Assembly (NCBI GenBank): GCA_024195265.1
Contig: JAJLRJ010000004.1
Coordinates: forward strand, 27,788,434 to 27,852,433
Direction: 5' to 3'
DNA from: Dendrophyllia cribrosa
Taxonomy: Eukaryota; Cnidaria; Anthozoa; Scleractinia; Dendrophylliidae
DNA: 64,000 nt
The number at the start of each line of letters is the position of its first letter. Within the stretch, counting starts at the first letter, position 1. Of the stretch, positions 55,243-64,000 are shown in pieces. A program made the position numbers and the translations under genes. A model generated the notes under the pieces. The model saw only the letters and a program-made list of their open reading frames with translations, was not told the origin of the DNA and ran no database searches.

Positions 55243-55253
55243 ATGAACCCACC
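54098..55253 (+). mobile_element. ~1.15-kb inverted-repeat element carrying a Myb/SANT-type gene
   Basis: Left end GGGGGGTTCACACTAGAC and right end, inverted, GGTGGGTTCATACTAGAC. Both subterminal regions are packed with AAGTGCACTT and related words (54118-54165; 55180-55235). TIRs starting in GGG and a separate Myb-like gene are features of PIF/Harbinger elements, but no DDE nuclease gene is present and no clean 3-bp target duplication could be read. Confidence 0.6.
54404..55071 (+). pseudogene. Myb/SANT-like DNA-binding protein, two exons, broken
   Basis: Exon 1 (ATG 54404, MAFYQQSSEDDLFDLNLM) ends at a GTAAGT donor near 54457; an acceptor TTTGACAG near 54549 leads to a frame with LVLEPVQRRFSCSPVLYDHY. 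A stop near 54715 is followed by VDWTREETEELLQAWG and RIWSEIYNKY, a Myb/SANT-like (trihelix type) domain; a stop and shift near 54875 then leads to LKKRIQNLEYEFKNLK and GFPYYDYLDTIIGQRD, the usual C-terminal part of this domain. At least one stop and one frameshift make it non-functional here. Confidence 0.55.
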
Positions 55254-56018
55254 GATTATCACGAAGGTATTTCATTGATTTTATAGCGCGAGAATTCGCC
55301 ATTACTTTGTGCTGAGCTGATTTTAAGGTTTGTTACTTTTCTCATTGCGGAGCACCCATACATTTATAGACTAAGACAGACAGTAACCTGTACTCTGACG
55401 GTCCCTGTTTTCTGGGACAGCAAGGGAGGAAGGACACAGAATTCATCTGCACACTGGCAAAATAACGTAGAAAACAAGAAAAGAAAAAAGAAAAGAAAAA
55501 GAAAAAATATGAAAGAAAATACCATTGAACGGAGCCTTGGTATTACTTGCAGAAGATTACAAAGGTTTTAAAAAAGCGTTACTCACACATAGAAATACAT
55601 AACAGATATAGTAGAAAATGACTATAATGAAAAGCGCTAATCACAGTCGCTGTATGGAAAGACACAATTTTTCTTTTCTAGACTTGCCATTCCAGTCTAT
55701 GTACATAAAATAAAATGAAAAACAAAAACAACAAATTTGAGAAAAAAAAACAGACATTTAATTTAAAATAACGCTTAAAACATTCGGTTTGTGTTACTTT
55801 GACAAACTGTAATGTGTTATGTGCCTCTAGTCACTATTGTTGACACAGACAGTTTTAAAAGACAAATCTATAGATCTCTTTAGCTTGTGTGTTTTGTTTT
55901 CCCAATGTAGGTCATGTGATGGTCTCAAGGGAATTTGTTCTTTGTCTTGAATAGATAGTAAATGGCACGCCTACACTGACTCCCTTTGTGGGGTTACGTT
56001 TGCGTCGCATTGGAGCCT
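55254..56018. other. Intergenic DNA
   Basis: A/T-rich with AAGAAAAG-type purine runs near 55470-55510. No gene. A short coding trace of the Penelope family-2 C-terminus may continue below 56019 after a frameshift but loses all motifs. Confidence 0.35.
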
Positions 56019-56892
56019 TCAGATTTTTGCTCGCACGAGCGTGTCTTTGAGGGATTTGCCTCTTTTGTATGATATTATCGGAGGTTTCTTGTAAATGGTT
56101 TTTAGCAGTGGCTGATTTTGTATTAAACTCCAGTTATCCATCACTATTTGTTTGAGACTTTGCACTGCTGGGTGGTACGTAGTGACAAAAGGCAATATCT
56201 TATCATGAGTCTTTTTCTTTTGTTCGAGTGCCGACTGTCTGAAGGCGAAATTGACCCCTGATAGCGACCTCTCTATGACTGGTTTTGGATACCCACGCGC
56301 TATAAGGCGCAGTTTGAAGTTAGAGAGGCACTCTTCAAATGTTGTTTTTGAAGAGTTCGTTCTCAGTAGTCTAATTGCTTCGCCTTGGATAAAACCTCTT
56401 TTTACGCCTGGCGGATGGCAAGAGGTAAAGTGTGTATATTGAAAGGTTTCAGTCGGTTTGTAGTGTGTCTTGATGTCCAGGATGGATTCGCTTTTAAACC
56501 TTTCCCCTTTGAATACAACTGTATCGAGGAAAGTTATTTTGTTCTCTGATACCTCGGCTGTAAATTTAATGGTAGGGTGGAGTCTGTTAGCTTGATCAAC
56601 AAAGAGATGGACTTCTTGTATATTGCTGTCCCAAAGGGAGAAAATGTCGTCAATGTAACGTTTCCATACTCTTGGCTTGGTATTGCTTTGTTGAATTATT
56701 CTTGTTTCAATTTCCGCCATGAAAATATTTGCAAATGACACTGCCATTTTTGTTCCCATAGCGGTTCCATGAGTTTGGAGAAAATTTTCGCCATAGAACT
56801 GGAACGAATTCTCCTTTAGGATTAAAACAAGCATTTCATTTAGGAATGGGGTTAGTTTCTAGAGAAACTGTGGTGCTGCGTCGGTGGGGGGA

Positions 56893-57596
56893 TGAAACAC
56901 GAGAATTTAGTTTTATCGACTGAGTCGATAAGGTAAATTGACCACCGTAAAAAGATTCAAATAGCTGACGTTTCGAGCGCTAGCCCTTCGTCGGAGCGAA
57001 TCAAGGAATTGTGGGTAGTGTGTGGTTTTATATAGTAAGCGGTGGAGCTACGCTATTGGTGGAAATTTGGTGACGTGAAAAACAAATGTAGATTAGTTGA
57101 ATGAAAAGCGTTCGTTGATTCCGTGGGGTTTGAGAGTGCCGATTTGAAAGATGATTTTTTGTTCTAGGTTTTTACGGCTTTCTGTGTTACCCTGGTGTAG
57201 GGAAAGGCCGCAGATTGTCATGTGTTGTTTAGAATGGTTAGTAAGATTAAAATGGCGCGCGACTGGTTTGGATGCGTCTTTGTCATTTTTTTCAACGTCT
57301 CGGAGATGTTCACGAAAACGGTCGCCCAGTCTCCTCCCTGTTTCGCCAATGTATATCTTTTTGCAAAAAGTACATGTAATGCAGTAGATAACATTTACGG
57401 AGGTGCATGTAAAACGATCAGTGATTTTAATAGATCGTTTGGGTCCTGTTATTTTGTCCGCGTTGTGAATGAAAGGACAAGTGTTACATCGTGTGCGTGT
57501 GCATTTGAAAGTTCCCGGTACATCGTCAGATTTCAGTGCGCTCGTAACTAGAAAGTTGCCTATGTTTTTGTCACGTTTGAATGAAATTAGTGGGGA
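56893..57596 (-). mobile_element. Penelope family 1 3' fragment (~700 bp) inserted in family 2
   Basis: Nearly identical to 52043-52750; I count about five to ten substitutions over ~700 bp. It contains the end of the linker, the GIY-YIG domain, the stop, the 3' region and the hammerhead-like motif. The 5' end is truncated within the linker. AAAC occurs at both edges, a possible short target duplication, and GAAACGTGTAG is tandemly doubled at the 5' side. Confidence 0.9.
56964..56998 (-). ncRNA. Hammerhead-ribozyme-like motif of Penelope family 1, copy 2
   Basis: Same motif as copy 1 (stem II GGGC-TAGC-GCTC, GAAACGTC) but with C instead of U at the second core position (CCGACGA). The two copies therefore differ from each other and from the catalytic consensus at the same base. 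Confidence 0.6.
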
Positions 57597-57833
57597 AACG
57601 TGTAGGAAACGTGTAGGTATCGGAGGGTTGTTATTGTGGAACTTTTCGTATGCTTTGCATACTACTTCTATTCCCTCCTCCTGTGGAATGTTTGTATACA
57701 AGCTAGTGACATCCATTGAAACTAAAATAGTATCCTGGCCCATTTTAGTTTTCTCTATGAATTTGATGAAATCGGTTGTATCCTTAATATAGGATAGTTG
57801 TTTTTGAGCGATAGGCTGCAGCAGACTATCCAC
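57093..57833 (-). pseudogene. Chimeric ORF: family-2 RT N-terminal part fused in frame to family-1 GIY-YIG
   Basis: 246 residues. The first ~78 (LSYIKDTTDFIKFIEKTK, SMDVTSLYTNIPQEEG, NNNPPIPT) are family-2 RT; from about VSPLISFKRDKNIGNFLV on they are family-1 linker and nuclease to its native stop. It arose by the insertion described above and has lost RT boxes B to E, so it has no RT activity; the nuclease part is complete. Confidence 0.75.
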
Positions 57834-58490
57834 AAAAGAAGATATTCTTTCCGTAGGGCCTTCACAGCCCGAGATGATGGGTCTGCCGACCGGTTTAGGT
57901 TTGTGGATTTTCGTTAGCGTGTAGAATGTTGGTAATCTTGGCGGTTTGGGAGTTTGTAAAAGCCATATTTTGCTTGCCCTGATGTAGCAGAGAGATAAGT
58001 TTGTTAACTCTCTCTTGTGTGTCTCTAACCATCGATATTTTGAGAGGTTGGTAGTGCTCTCTATTTTTAAGTTGCACTAGGGCCTCATTTATTTTGTCCG
58101 TTTTATTCATGAGGACTGTTGTTGTTCCTTTATCTGCCTTTTTAAGGTTTATGTCAGAGTTGGTTTTAAGTTCAGTGATGGCTTTGACCTCGCTACATGA
58201 CAGGTTATTTTTTGGCTTTGTTATTTTAATCTCAGAGAGTTGTATTTTAATACTCTCCAAATAGCTCTCAAGGGCCAACGGATCGTTGAACCGGTGGAAT
58301 CCAATTCGATTTGACGTGAAATGGATGCGGTTCTTTATTTTGGCCGTGAAAGATATATTGGAGGCGCATTCGTCTCGCAAATTGTTCAAAATCCCGCAAG
58401 AGTCCTTGCCTTATTTTAGTTTCGTTTGTCACGGGTGTTGGGATGAATTTGAGTCCCTTTGATAACACGCTGACCTGGCTGTCAGTTAGC

Positions 58491-59250
58491 CGATGGCTTG
58501 AGAGGTTTTATGCATACCTATGCACGTAAAGAAAACAAAATTTAAAAGAAACAGTTCTCTAGGGTAACATAACATGATCAACATTGGGAAAACAAAACAT
58601 ACAAGCTAAAGAAGTCTATTTCCTTTGACTTTGTTACTCAGGTGCTCGTATCCAGACCATCCACGGTCAATAAAAGCACGACTACGACCTGGGCACGAGA
58701 TAAGCGTCCTGGCAAATAAGAATTACAGATTTGGAGAACACTTGCTGTGGTTCCATAAAGCTGTGATGACTGCAGTGCTCGTCTGGAATGGAGAGAAATG
58801 TTGTAGGAATCTGAGCTTAAGGCATATTTACCGCCCTTCTTTCAAACTTAGTGTCACCATAAATTGTGGAAACAAGGAAGCAAAGTTTTCTATATCTTAT
58901 AAAATAAGCGTTGACCATAATGTTTACATAATGTTTACATACAGTTATGTTTACATACAGTTATGTCGCATAATTTTCAACCATTTCATAGCATCTCAAT
59001 AAGCTTTTTTACTGAGTAATAATATTACATGTAATAATAATAATAATTCATCATATAATGCGCATATAAATTAATGTTTTTTTTTTTATTAAGTTTATTG
59101 TTCCATTCATATCATTAGTTTGTTCTGCCTTTAAAAGGTCCTTTTAAAAAGAGCAATAAATAAACAAAGGAATTTCACATCAATTGTCCTGCACGGAACC
59201 TGAAAACTTTCGTCTTTGGTGTAAATTGAGAATCAAAGAAACAGTTCAAA
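58491..59250. other. Intergenic DNA with a weak plus-strand ORF
   Basis: A 125-codon frame at 58625-59002 contains GHEISVLANKNYRFGEHLLW but I recognise no family. TTATGTTTACATACAG is locally doubled near 58930-58965. An ATAATAATAATAATA microsatellite is at about 59031-59045. Confidence 0.3.
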
Positions 59251-59545
59251 TCAATTTTCCTGGACCTGAAAACTGTTGCCTTTGGTATAAATCGTACGAT
59301 GACACCATAAACCCACGTAGTTGTCGCTTTTAGCGTCTGCTCCACTCTTTGACATTGTAATATTCTTGACCAACTTGTTATTGACGTAAATTCCTACATT
59401 CGTTCCTGTGATTTGAGACTTGAGATCATACCAAGCACCAGATTTCATTGCAAAGCTGATGTGAGGACTGCTTTCTGGCCCAGAACTTGTGATGTACATG
59501 GAATTACTACCCCAAAGGAAATAGCCCCAAGCTTTCGATACGTTT
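59251..59545 (-). CDS. Last coding exon with a concanavalin/LamG-like fold
   Basis: On the minus strand a CACAG acceptor next to 59545 opens a frame VSKAWGYFLWGSNSMYITSS that continues to a stop at 59251 (about 97 residues). The stretch AWYDLKSQITGTNVGIYVNN followed by KLVKNI and DNYVGLWCHRT resembles the W-Y-x-x-K/V ... I-x-V-Y-V-N-x-x-L-V strands of concanavalin A-like lectin/LamG domains, which occur in extracellular adhesion proteins. Upstream exons are not recognised in the window. Low complexity is absent and codon use looks coding, so I think it is a real exon; the domain name is inference. Confidence 0.5.
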
Positions 59546-59867
59546 CTGTGAACATCAAACCAGAACCAATATGTTAGCTTTTTGACTGACTCTGTTACAG
59601 TTTAAGTAAGGTTATTATAGCCACTCAGAAGGTAATAAAACTATGCCTTCATTACGATTTTGTTATTGCAAGAAACATTGCAAAGTATGTCTTGGTATTA
59701 ATAACCCAAACTACGTTCTAAAATAAACTGCGTTAAATAACCTAGAAAGGATTCATGTTCCACTGTTCCTACCCTGTCGTGATCTATCCCATCCCACCCT
59801 ACAAAGGATCTTAAACTTTTAACCTTGTAGGGTGGGGTTGATTTGCCGACTGATTACTTAATTAAAA

Positions 59868-60029
59868 CAATAGAGCGTTTTCACTTGACGTCATAGCCGC
59901 CATATTTGTGTTCCCGTACAAAAGAATTTTAATTAGCTTCTTTTGTTAGGAACACCAACATGGCTGCCATGGCCTTTGTCATTTGAGTCCCAAGGGACTG
60001 AAGATCACGTGAGTGAAAACGCTCTATTG
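59868..60029. mobile_element. 162-bp MITE
   Basis: CAATAGAGCGTTTTCACT at the left is matched by AGTGAAAACGCTCTATTG at the right. The interior contains ATGGCTGCCATGGCC and no coding. Target duplication not clear. Confidence 0.75.
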
Positions 60030-60146
60030 TCCACAGATGCCCTTTACCATATCTTGCTCGTTACCTCTGTTCTCACTGCCTGTTGGCATACTGTTAATTC
60101 GCGCCGCCTTCAAAGTTAAACGTCATGCACATCTACGCATAGTTAT

Positions 60147-60269
60147 CAATTATTGGACGAGGTTGAGCAAAATATCGTGATTTGTCGGTGGCGATCAGAT
60201 CAGTTATTAGATTGATCTGCAAGACACTGACAAATCACGATATTTTTCGATAGCCGAGTTCAATAATTG
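60147..60269. mobile_element. ~120-bp palindromic MITE
   Basis: CAATTATTGGACGAGGTTGA and ATATCGTGATTTGTC on the left are mirrored by GACAAATCACGATAT and GAGTTCAATAATTG on the right. The inner arms pair through GATCAGATCAGTTATT / GATTGATCTGC, so the whole element can fold on itself. Confidence 0.7.
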
Positions 60270-60438
60270 TTTTATCATTCGATCACCGAGTTTGTTTTTC
60301 AATTAAAAAACAGAAGCAGAAATCGGGCTGCCATTGAAGATGACGCGAGCAGAACAATTATTCGCAGCAAAACAACTTTGCACCGTTCATGAGTCAATGA
60401 ATAGGAAGAACAGGAAGAACAAGAAAACTCTGTGAGTA

Positions 60439-61044
60439 TTATAATCGGGCTGTTAAGGATATCTTCACTCCGTTTACTTCAAAATTTGAACAATTACGTC
60501 CCAAATACAAATTTTCAAAATACTCTACTAACTCTTCAAGAGAACTAATTTCAATCAATACACACGGCGTCCCACATGGATCATTCATTCCTGTACGATC
60601 TCTACTAGGTGAATCAAACACTTTGAATACACCATCCCTTGTGTCAAAAATAGCGACTGTATAAATTATTATTGTCAAAATAAATGACTTATAATTATCA
60701 CGTAACAACGATTCAAAAGCCTCAAACAAAGGTAAACAACAACTCTCTTCTATTATACTGTCATTTAAATAATGTAAATTTCCATAATAACTTTCACTAT
60801 ACTCTAAATTGAAAGTTAACTCTCCCATACAAACAACATCAGGAACTTCAGTTAACATAAGGCATTCTTTTTGTGTTGAATTAGAAAGATAAGTATGAAA
60901 AATTCCTGCAGAAGAAATTGTTAAGAGAAAAAAAATCGTGCACAAGTAAGCACGTGAAAAAAAATTCAAGCATTTTGGTAAAAAAAGAAAATTCTTGCAA
61001 ATAGAAATGCTGAAAAAAAAATCATGCTCGGAAGAAATTGCCAC
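60439..61044 (-). pseudogene. Fragment resembling a C76/OTU-like cysteine peptidase of mobile-element origin
   Basis: Residues ~68-201 (ELTFNLEYSESYYGNLHY, then SILTIIIYTVAIF-type strand, GVFKVFDSPSRDRTG, LIEISSLEELVEYFENLY) resemble the C-terminal half of the deubiquitinase-like domain found in large mobile elements of cnidarians and fish. In that fold a His normally follows FDS; here it is Pro (FDSPSRD), and the catalytic-Cys half is missing. The first ~50 residues (Phe/Leu/Ser-rich) look non-coding and run to the poly-C tract. So this is a dead fragment; the family call rests on my recollection of the motif pattern. Confidence 0.4.
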
Positions 61045-62528
61045 CCCCCCCCCCCCCCCCCCAACAAAAAATTAAATGGTCCGTCCCTCAACCAATATAA
61101 ATCAACAAGTCACCACAACAATAACGTTACTTTTAACACTACATATTCAGTAATGAAATACGAGCAGGTATAAACAGGTATAAAAAATGAGAAACGGCGG
61201 GAAAAACATTACCACGTGGTACCTTTTAGAGTTTCGTACATGCGATCTATTCTCGTAATAAAAGATAAATCATAGAAGATAATATTTAATAAGACTCCAA
61301 CGTACATATTAAATCCGTTAGTTCTTTCACCCCTTCTTTCAGAAAATACTAATAAGCTTATAACATTTAAGCCATAACATGTTATCTCAATAAATGCCAC
61401 TTAATTTTTTCCTGTGTAAAACATCCTTGACATGACCTCGGTCAAAGTGATTGTTGACATAAAGATCATGTTCTATTTCTCATTTAATTTCAGGCAGTTT
61501 AGTCTGGGATAGGGTATAGTAATCAGAGATTTTTGGTCTAGAATAGGGTATCATTTTCGGCGAAACTGATCAGTTCCGTGAAAAATTTAGTCTACACGAG
61601 GTTTACTGGCAAATGACATTTATAAATCGGTACGGCGGGCCGTTTACGGCTTTTTACTGACCCATGGCATCTTAGACTGTGATTGTGAACGAGTTTCTGG
61701 AAAATAGCGAGTCTGGAATAGGTTTAGGATAGGGAAGGGTTTTTCGGTGTTTAGTCTAGAATAGGGTTGCAAAATTTAGCTAAAATGGTCTAGTATAGGT
61801 TAAGGGTCTCGGAGTCCCAGCGCACACCCCGCCCAAAAATTTGCCGAGTACCCCCTCCCCCCACCCCGGGCTCTTTGTTGAGTTTAGAAAAATGTGTCAG
61901 AGTAACCGAATGACGCAAAATCTCAGGCAAACATGCCACCGCAAACTAGCCAATCACATCTTGAACAAAAGGTAAACAAATGGGTTCAATTCTAAAACAA
62001 TACAGATTTGTTGTCTCTCTCTGTCACGTTCAATTCTCGCTCAGAATACAGCCTGACAAATGGCTTTTGTTGCGTTTCACAAATCGGATCAAATCAGTCT
62101 CGCTCAATCATGCTAAATGCTAAATAGATTATCACCGAGACAAGACCGAGAAGAATGGCTCATTTTAGGCGTAATTTGAGACAAATTTGGTGTCTCGCTT
62201 TGTCTCGTTCAATGCACGCCGTAAAAGTCAAGACGATTCACCCTTCATCCTTTCCTCCCACACCGCTATAAACACCCTTTACACAAACAACCTTTTAATC
62301 AATTTCTTAGCCTACCCACATCCCCATTTACTTCACCTACACCACATATTAACTTATCTACTCTCAAATCTCCAAAAACCGGGGGGAGAGACTTCCACAT
62401 AACATTTACAATTAGTAGCGCTTAACGATAAAACTTCTTTTCAACCATGCCCATCTAACAAAATTCTAAAAGGACACCCCGTCATTTTCATATGGCGGGC
62501 CCCCCCCCCCCCCCCCCCCCCCTTTGCA
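61045..62528. other. Intergenic DNA with homopolymer tracts
   Basis: Poly-C at about 61045-61062 and at about 62500-62522. From about 61500 to 61810 the words TCTAGAATAGGGT, TCTGGGATAGGG and GTCTGGAATAGG recur, a diverged short repeat. A TCGGGCAGGCTTGGC / GCCAGCCCGA inverted pair lies just downstream (62567-62597). No gene. Confidence 0.4.
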
Positions 62529-63192
62529 ATGTTTCGTGACTACGAAACAGCGTCCATTTTATATATCGGGCAGGCTTGGCAAAAAGCCAGCCCGATCAAC
62601 AAAATGCATCGAATGACAGACAGTTGTGACGTCATTTCTACAGACAGCGAGATTATTCATGTAAAAGTGACGCTTGCACAATGCGTTCGTGCCGTGCGCC
62701 GATTGTTCAGCGATACCCGGGAATCTGCTAAGTTATGCCTTAAATCATGTTTTGAAAGAGTAAAATAAAATAGATATTGGTTTCCATATGTTTTCGCATA
62801 AATGTGAGAATTATCAAGGTCTCGGTTTGTATTATCCACATTTGCTCTTAACACATTAATCTTGGTTTTAGTCATGTTCGCTATCTTGCTGAACCTCATC
62901 AATTAACTGTTAACTATCATGTAAGTACTTACCTTTTTGACACCACGCATCCCGATTTATACTTAAACACGTGTCACAGCCTTTGCCGCTCAATATTTGA
63001 ACGCGACTGATGATAACTGAAAAAAAAAACGTACCGATAAAAAGGTTTGATGGCTAAGCATTTCTGAAGTAACTTCTGAAGTACTTAAGGAAATCAGTCG
63101 CATCTGGAGACTGGAGTATTACAGCAAACAATTAATCGGCCAGTCTAGTCGCTTTACATGTTGTATCCTTCACGGTGGTGGCTTACTTACTT
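62529..63192. other. Unrecognised short ORF and intergenic DNA
   Basis: A 79-codon frame at 62529-62768 (VKVTLAQCVRAVRRLFSD) and an opposing frame at 62657-62902 overlap. Neither has a recognisable family. Nothing else visible. Confidence 0.25.
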
Positions 63193-64000
63193 ACCATAGC
63201 GATCTATATTAACGAGGTTGTCTAATACTCTGACAAATTTATGCATAGCATTGTATTGTATTATGTGACCATAACAATAGTTTAACAATACATTCTAGAA
63301 CGGCACAATACAGCACAATGTATTACAGTACAATGCTATGCATAAATTTGTCAGAGTATTGGAAAAGTATGGTATTAACAGGAGTGGTCCAATATAGTCA
63401 GGCTGACTGATGTTAGGTAATAACCTACATGGGTGTTAATTAACTTACCATACTGATCTGTATTGGCAGCAGTGGTCCATAGTCTGGCTGACTGATGTTA
63501 GCTAATAACCTACACGAGTGTTAATTAACCACCATGCTGACCTGTATTGACAGGAGTGGTCCATAGTCTGGCTGACTGATGTTAGCTGATAACCTACAGG
63601 GTGTTAATTAACTTACCATACTGATCTGTATTGACAGCAGTGGTCCATAGTCTGGCTGACTGATGTTAGCTGATAACCTACATGGGTGTTAATTAACTTA
63701 CCATACTGATTTGTATTGGCGGGAGTGGTCCATAGTCTGGCTGACTGATGTTAGCTGATAATCTACATGGGTGTTAATTAACTTACCATAACGATCTATT
63801 GACAGCAGTGGTCCAATATAGTCTGGCTGACTGATGTTAGCTAATAACCTACATAGGTGTTAATTAACTTACCATGCTGATCTGTATTGACAGGAGTGGT
63901 CCATAGTCTGGCTGACTGATGTTAGCTAATAATCTACATGGGTGTTAATTAACTTACCATACTGATCTGTATTGACAGGAGTGGTCCATAGTCTGGCTGA
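63193..64000 (+). repeat. 85-bp minisatellite running off the window end (~8 copies)
   Basis: Units carry CTTACCATACTGATCTGTAT, GGAGTGGTCCATAGTCTGGC and TGACTGATGTTAGCTGATAA, with starts near 63445, 63527, 63612, 63698, 63784, 63868 and 63953. The first unit (63193 on) is split by a MITE at 63224-63360. The array continues past 64000. Confidence 0.9.
63224..63360. mobile_element. 137-bp MITE inside the 85-bp minisatellite
   Basis: AATACTCTGACAAATTTATG and CATAGCATTGTA at the left are mirrored at the right end. The interior also holds repeated ACAATA words. No obvious target duplication, but the flanking sequence matches the two halves of a diverged minisatellite unit. Confidence 0.8.

Larger units (their letters stand above)
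56019..58490 (-). pseudogene. Penelope-like element, family 2, disrupted RT
   Basis: Read on the minus strand: VLSKGLKFIPTPVTNE (58468 on), the N-terminal region to 57895 (KKADKGTTTVLMNKTDK), after a frameshift KIHKPKPVGRPIISGCEG and MDVTSLYTNIPQEEG (RT A box) to about 57600, then an insertion, then ENFLQTHGTAMGTKM, WKRYIDDIFSLW (YIDD box), THYKPTETFQYTHF and KPPIISYKRGKSLKDTL to 56019. At least one frameshift in the N-terminal part, one stop just upstream of the second RT half (near 56866), the insertion and loss of the GIY-YIG domain show it is dead. It is clearly a different family from the 52-kb element. Confidence 0.85.
59546..60438. other. Intergenic DNA with two palindromic MITEs
   Basis: A TGGGATAGATCACGACAGGG-like word and a palindromic CACCCTACAAAGGATC / ACCTTGTAGGGTGGGG pair lie near 59780-59840. 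Two MITEs are listed separately. No gene. Confidence 0.4.

Overview
The window looks like animal nuclear DNA, most likely from an anthozoan cnidarian such as a stony coral. The host-type genes have introns and animal domain architectures (an RS-rich nuclear protein exon; a large HEPN-NACHT-WD40 protein of the kind expanded in cnidarians). Between them lies A/T-rich sequence packed with Penelope-like elements, a Gypsy element, LINE fragments, many small inverted-repeat elements and minisatellites. No bacterial operon features were seen. The taxonomic call is inference.

Layout. 1-0.9 kb: last coding exon of an RS-rich protein. 1.7-5.5 kb: a tRNA-like palindromic repeat, a LINE 3' fragment and otherwise non-genic DNA. 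5.5-20.2 kb: a large composite with short terminal inverted repeats. Inside it are a TATA-type promoter with a short VPQ-repeat exon, a 118-bp tandem array, a ~394-bp duplication split by a 644-bp element (9-bp target duplication), and a 2,053-bp tandem duplication split by a 6,485-bp DNA transposon. That transposon (12327-18811) has 1.1-kb inverted repeats, TTAA target duplications and a three-exon transposase-like gene whose exon phases fit. 20.2-20.7 kb: GIY-YIG end of a Penelope-like element. 23.1-27.4 kb: the HEPN-NACHT-WD40 gene on the minus strand.

28.0-38.9 kb: a 65-bp minisatellite interrupted by a very young Gypsy/Ty3 element (30856-37848; 162-bp LTRs differing at one site; TACT target duplication). 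Its gag and pol are joined by a canonical -1 slippery heptamer, and the first pol-frame domain is a perfect MYND-type zinc finger, which is unusual for a retroelement. A LINE fragment (38926-39872) interrupts the far edge of the array.

40-48 kb: diverged 134-bp repeats, a 150-bp MITE, two inverted copies of a ~580-bp MITE with a conserved perfect hairpin, and a 1.87-kb inverted-repeat element with an 8-bp target duplication. 48.8-50.9 kb: a 47-bp minisatellite with a 423-bp higher-order period. 51.4-58.5 kb: a TTAA foldback element, a Penelope-like element with GIY-YIG domain and hammerhead-ribozyme-like 3' sequence, an inverted-repeat element with a broken Myb/SANT gene, and a second Penelope-like element into which the 3' end of the first family inserted. 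59-64 kb: a concanavalin-like exon, two small palindromic MITEs, a degraded cysteine-peptidase-like fragment, homopolymer tracts and an 85-bp minisatellite running off the end.

Only the RS exon, the NACHT gene and the concanavalin-like exon look like host genes; almost everything else is mobile DNA, often nested. Paralogous empty sites within the window prove two of the insertions directly.
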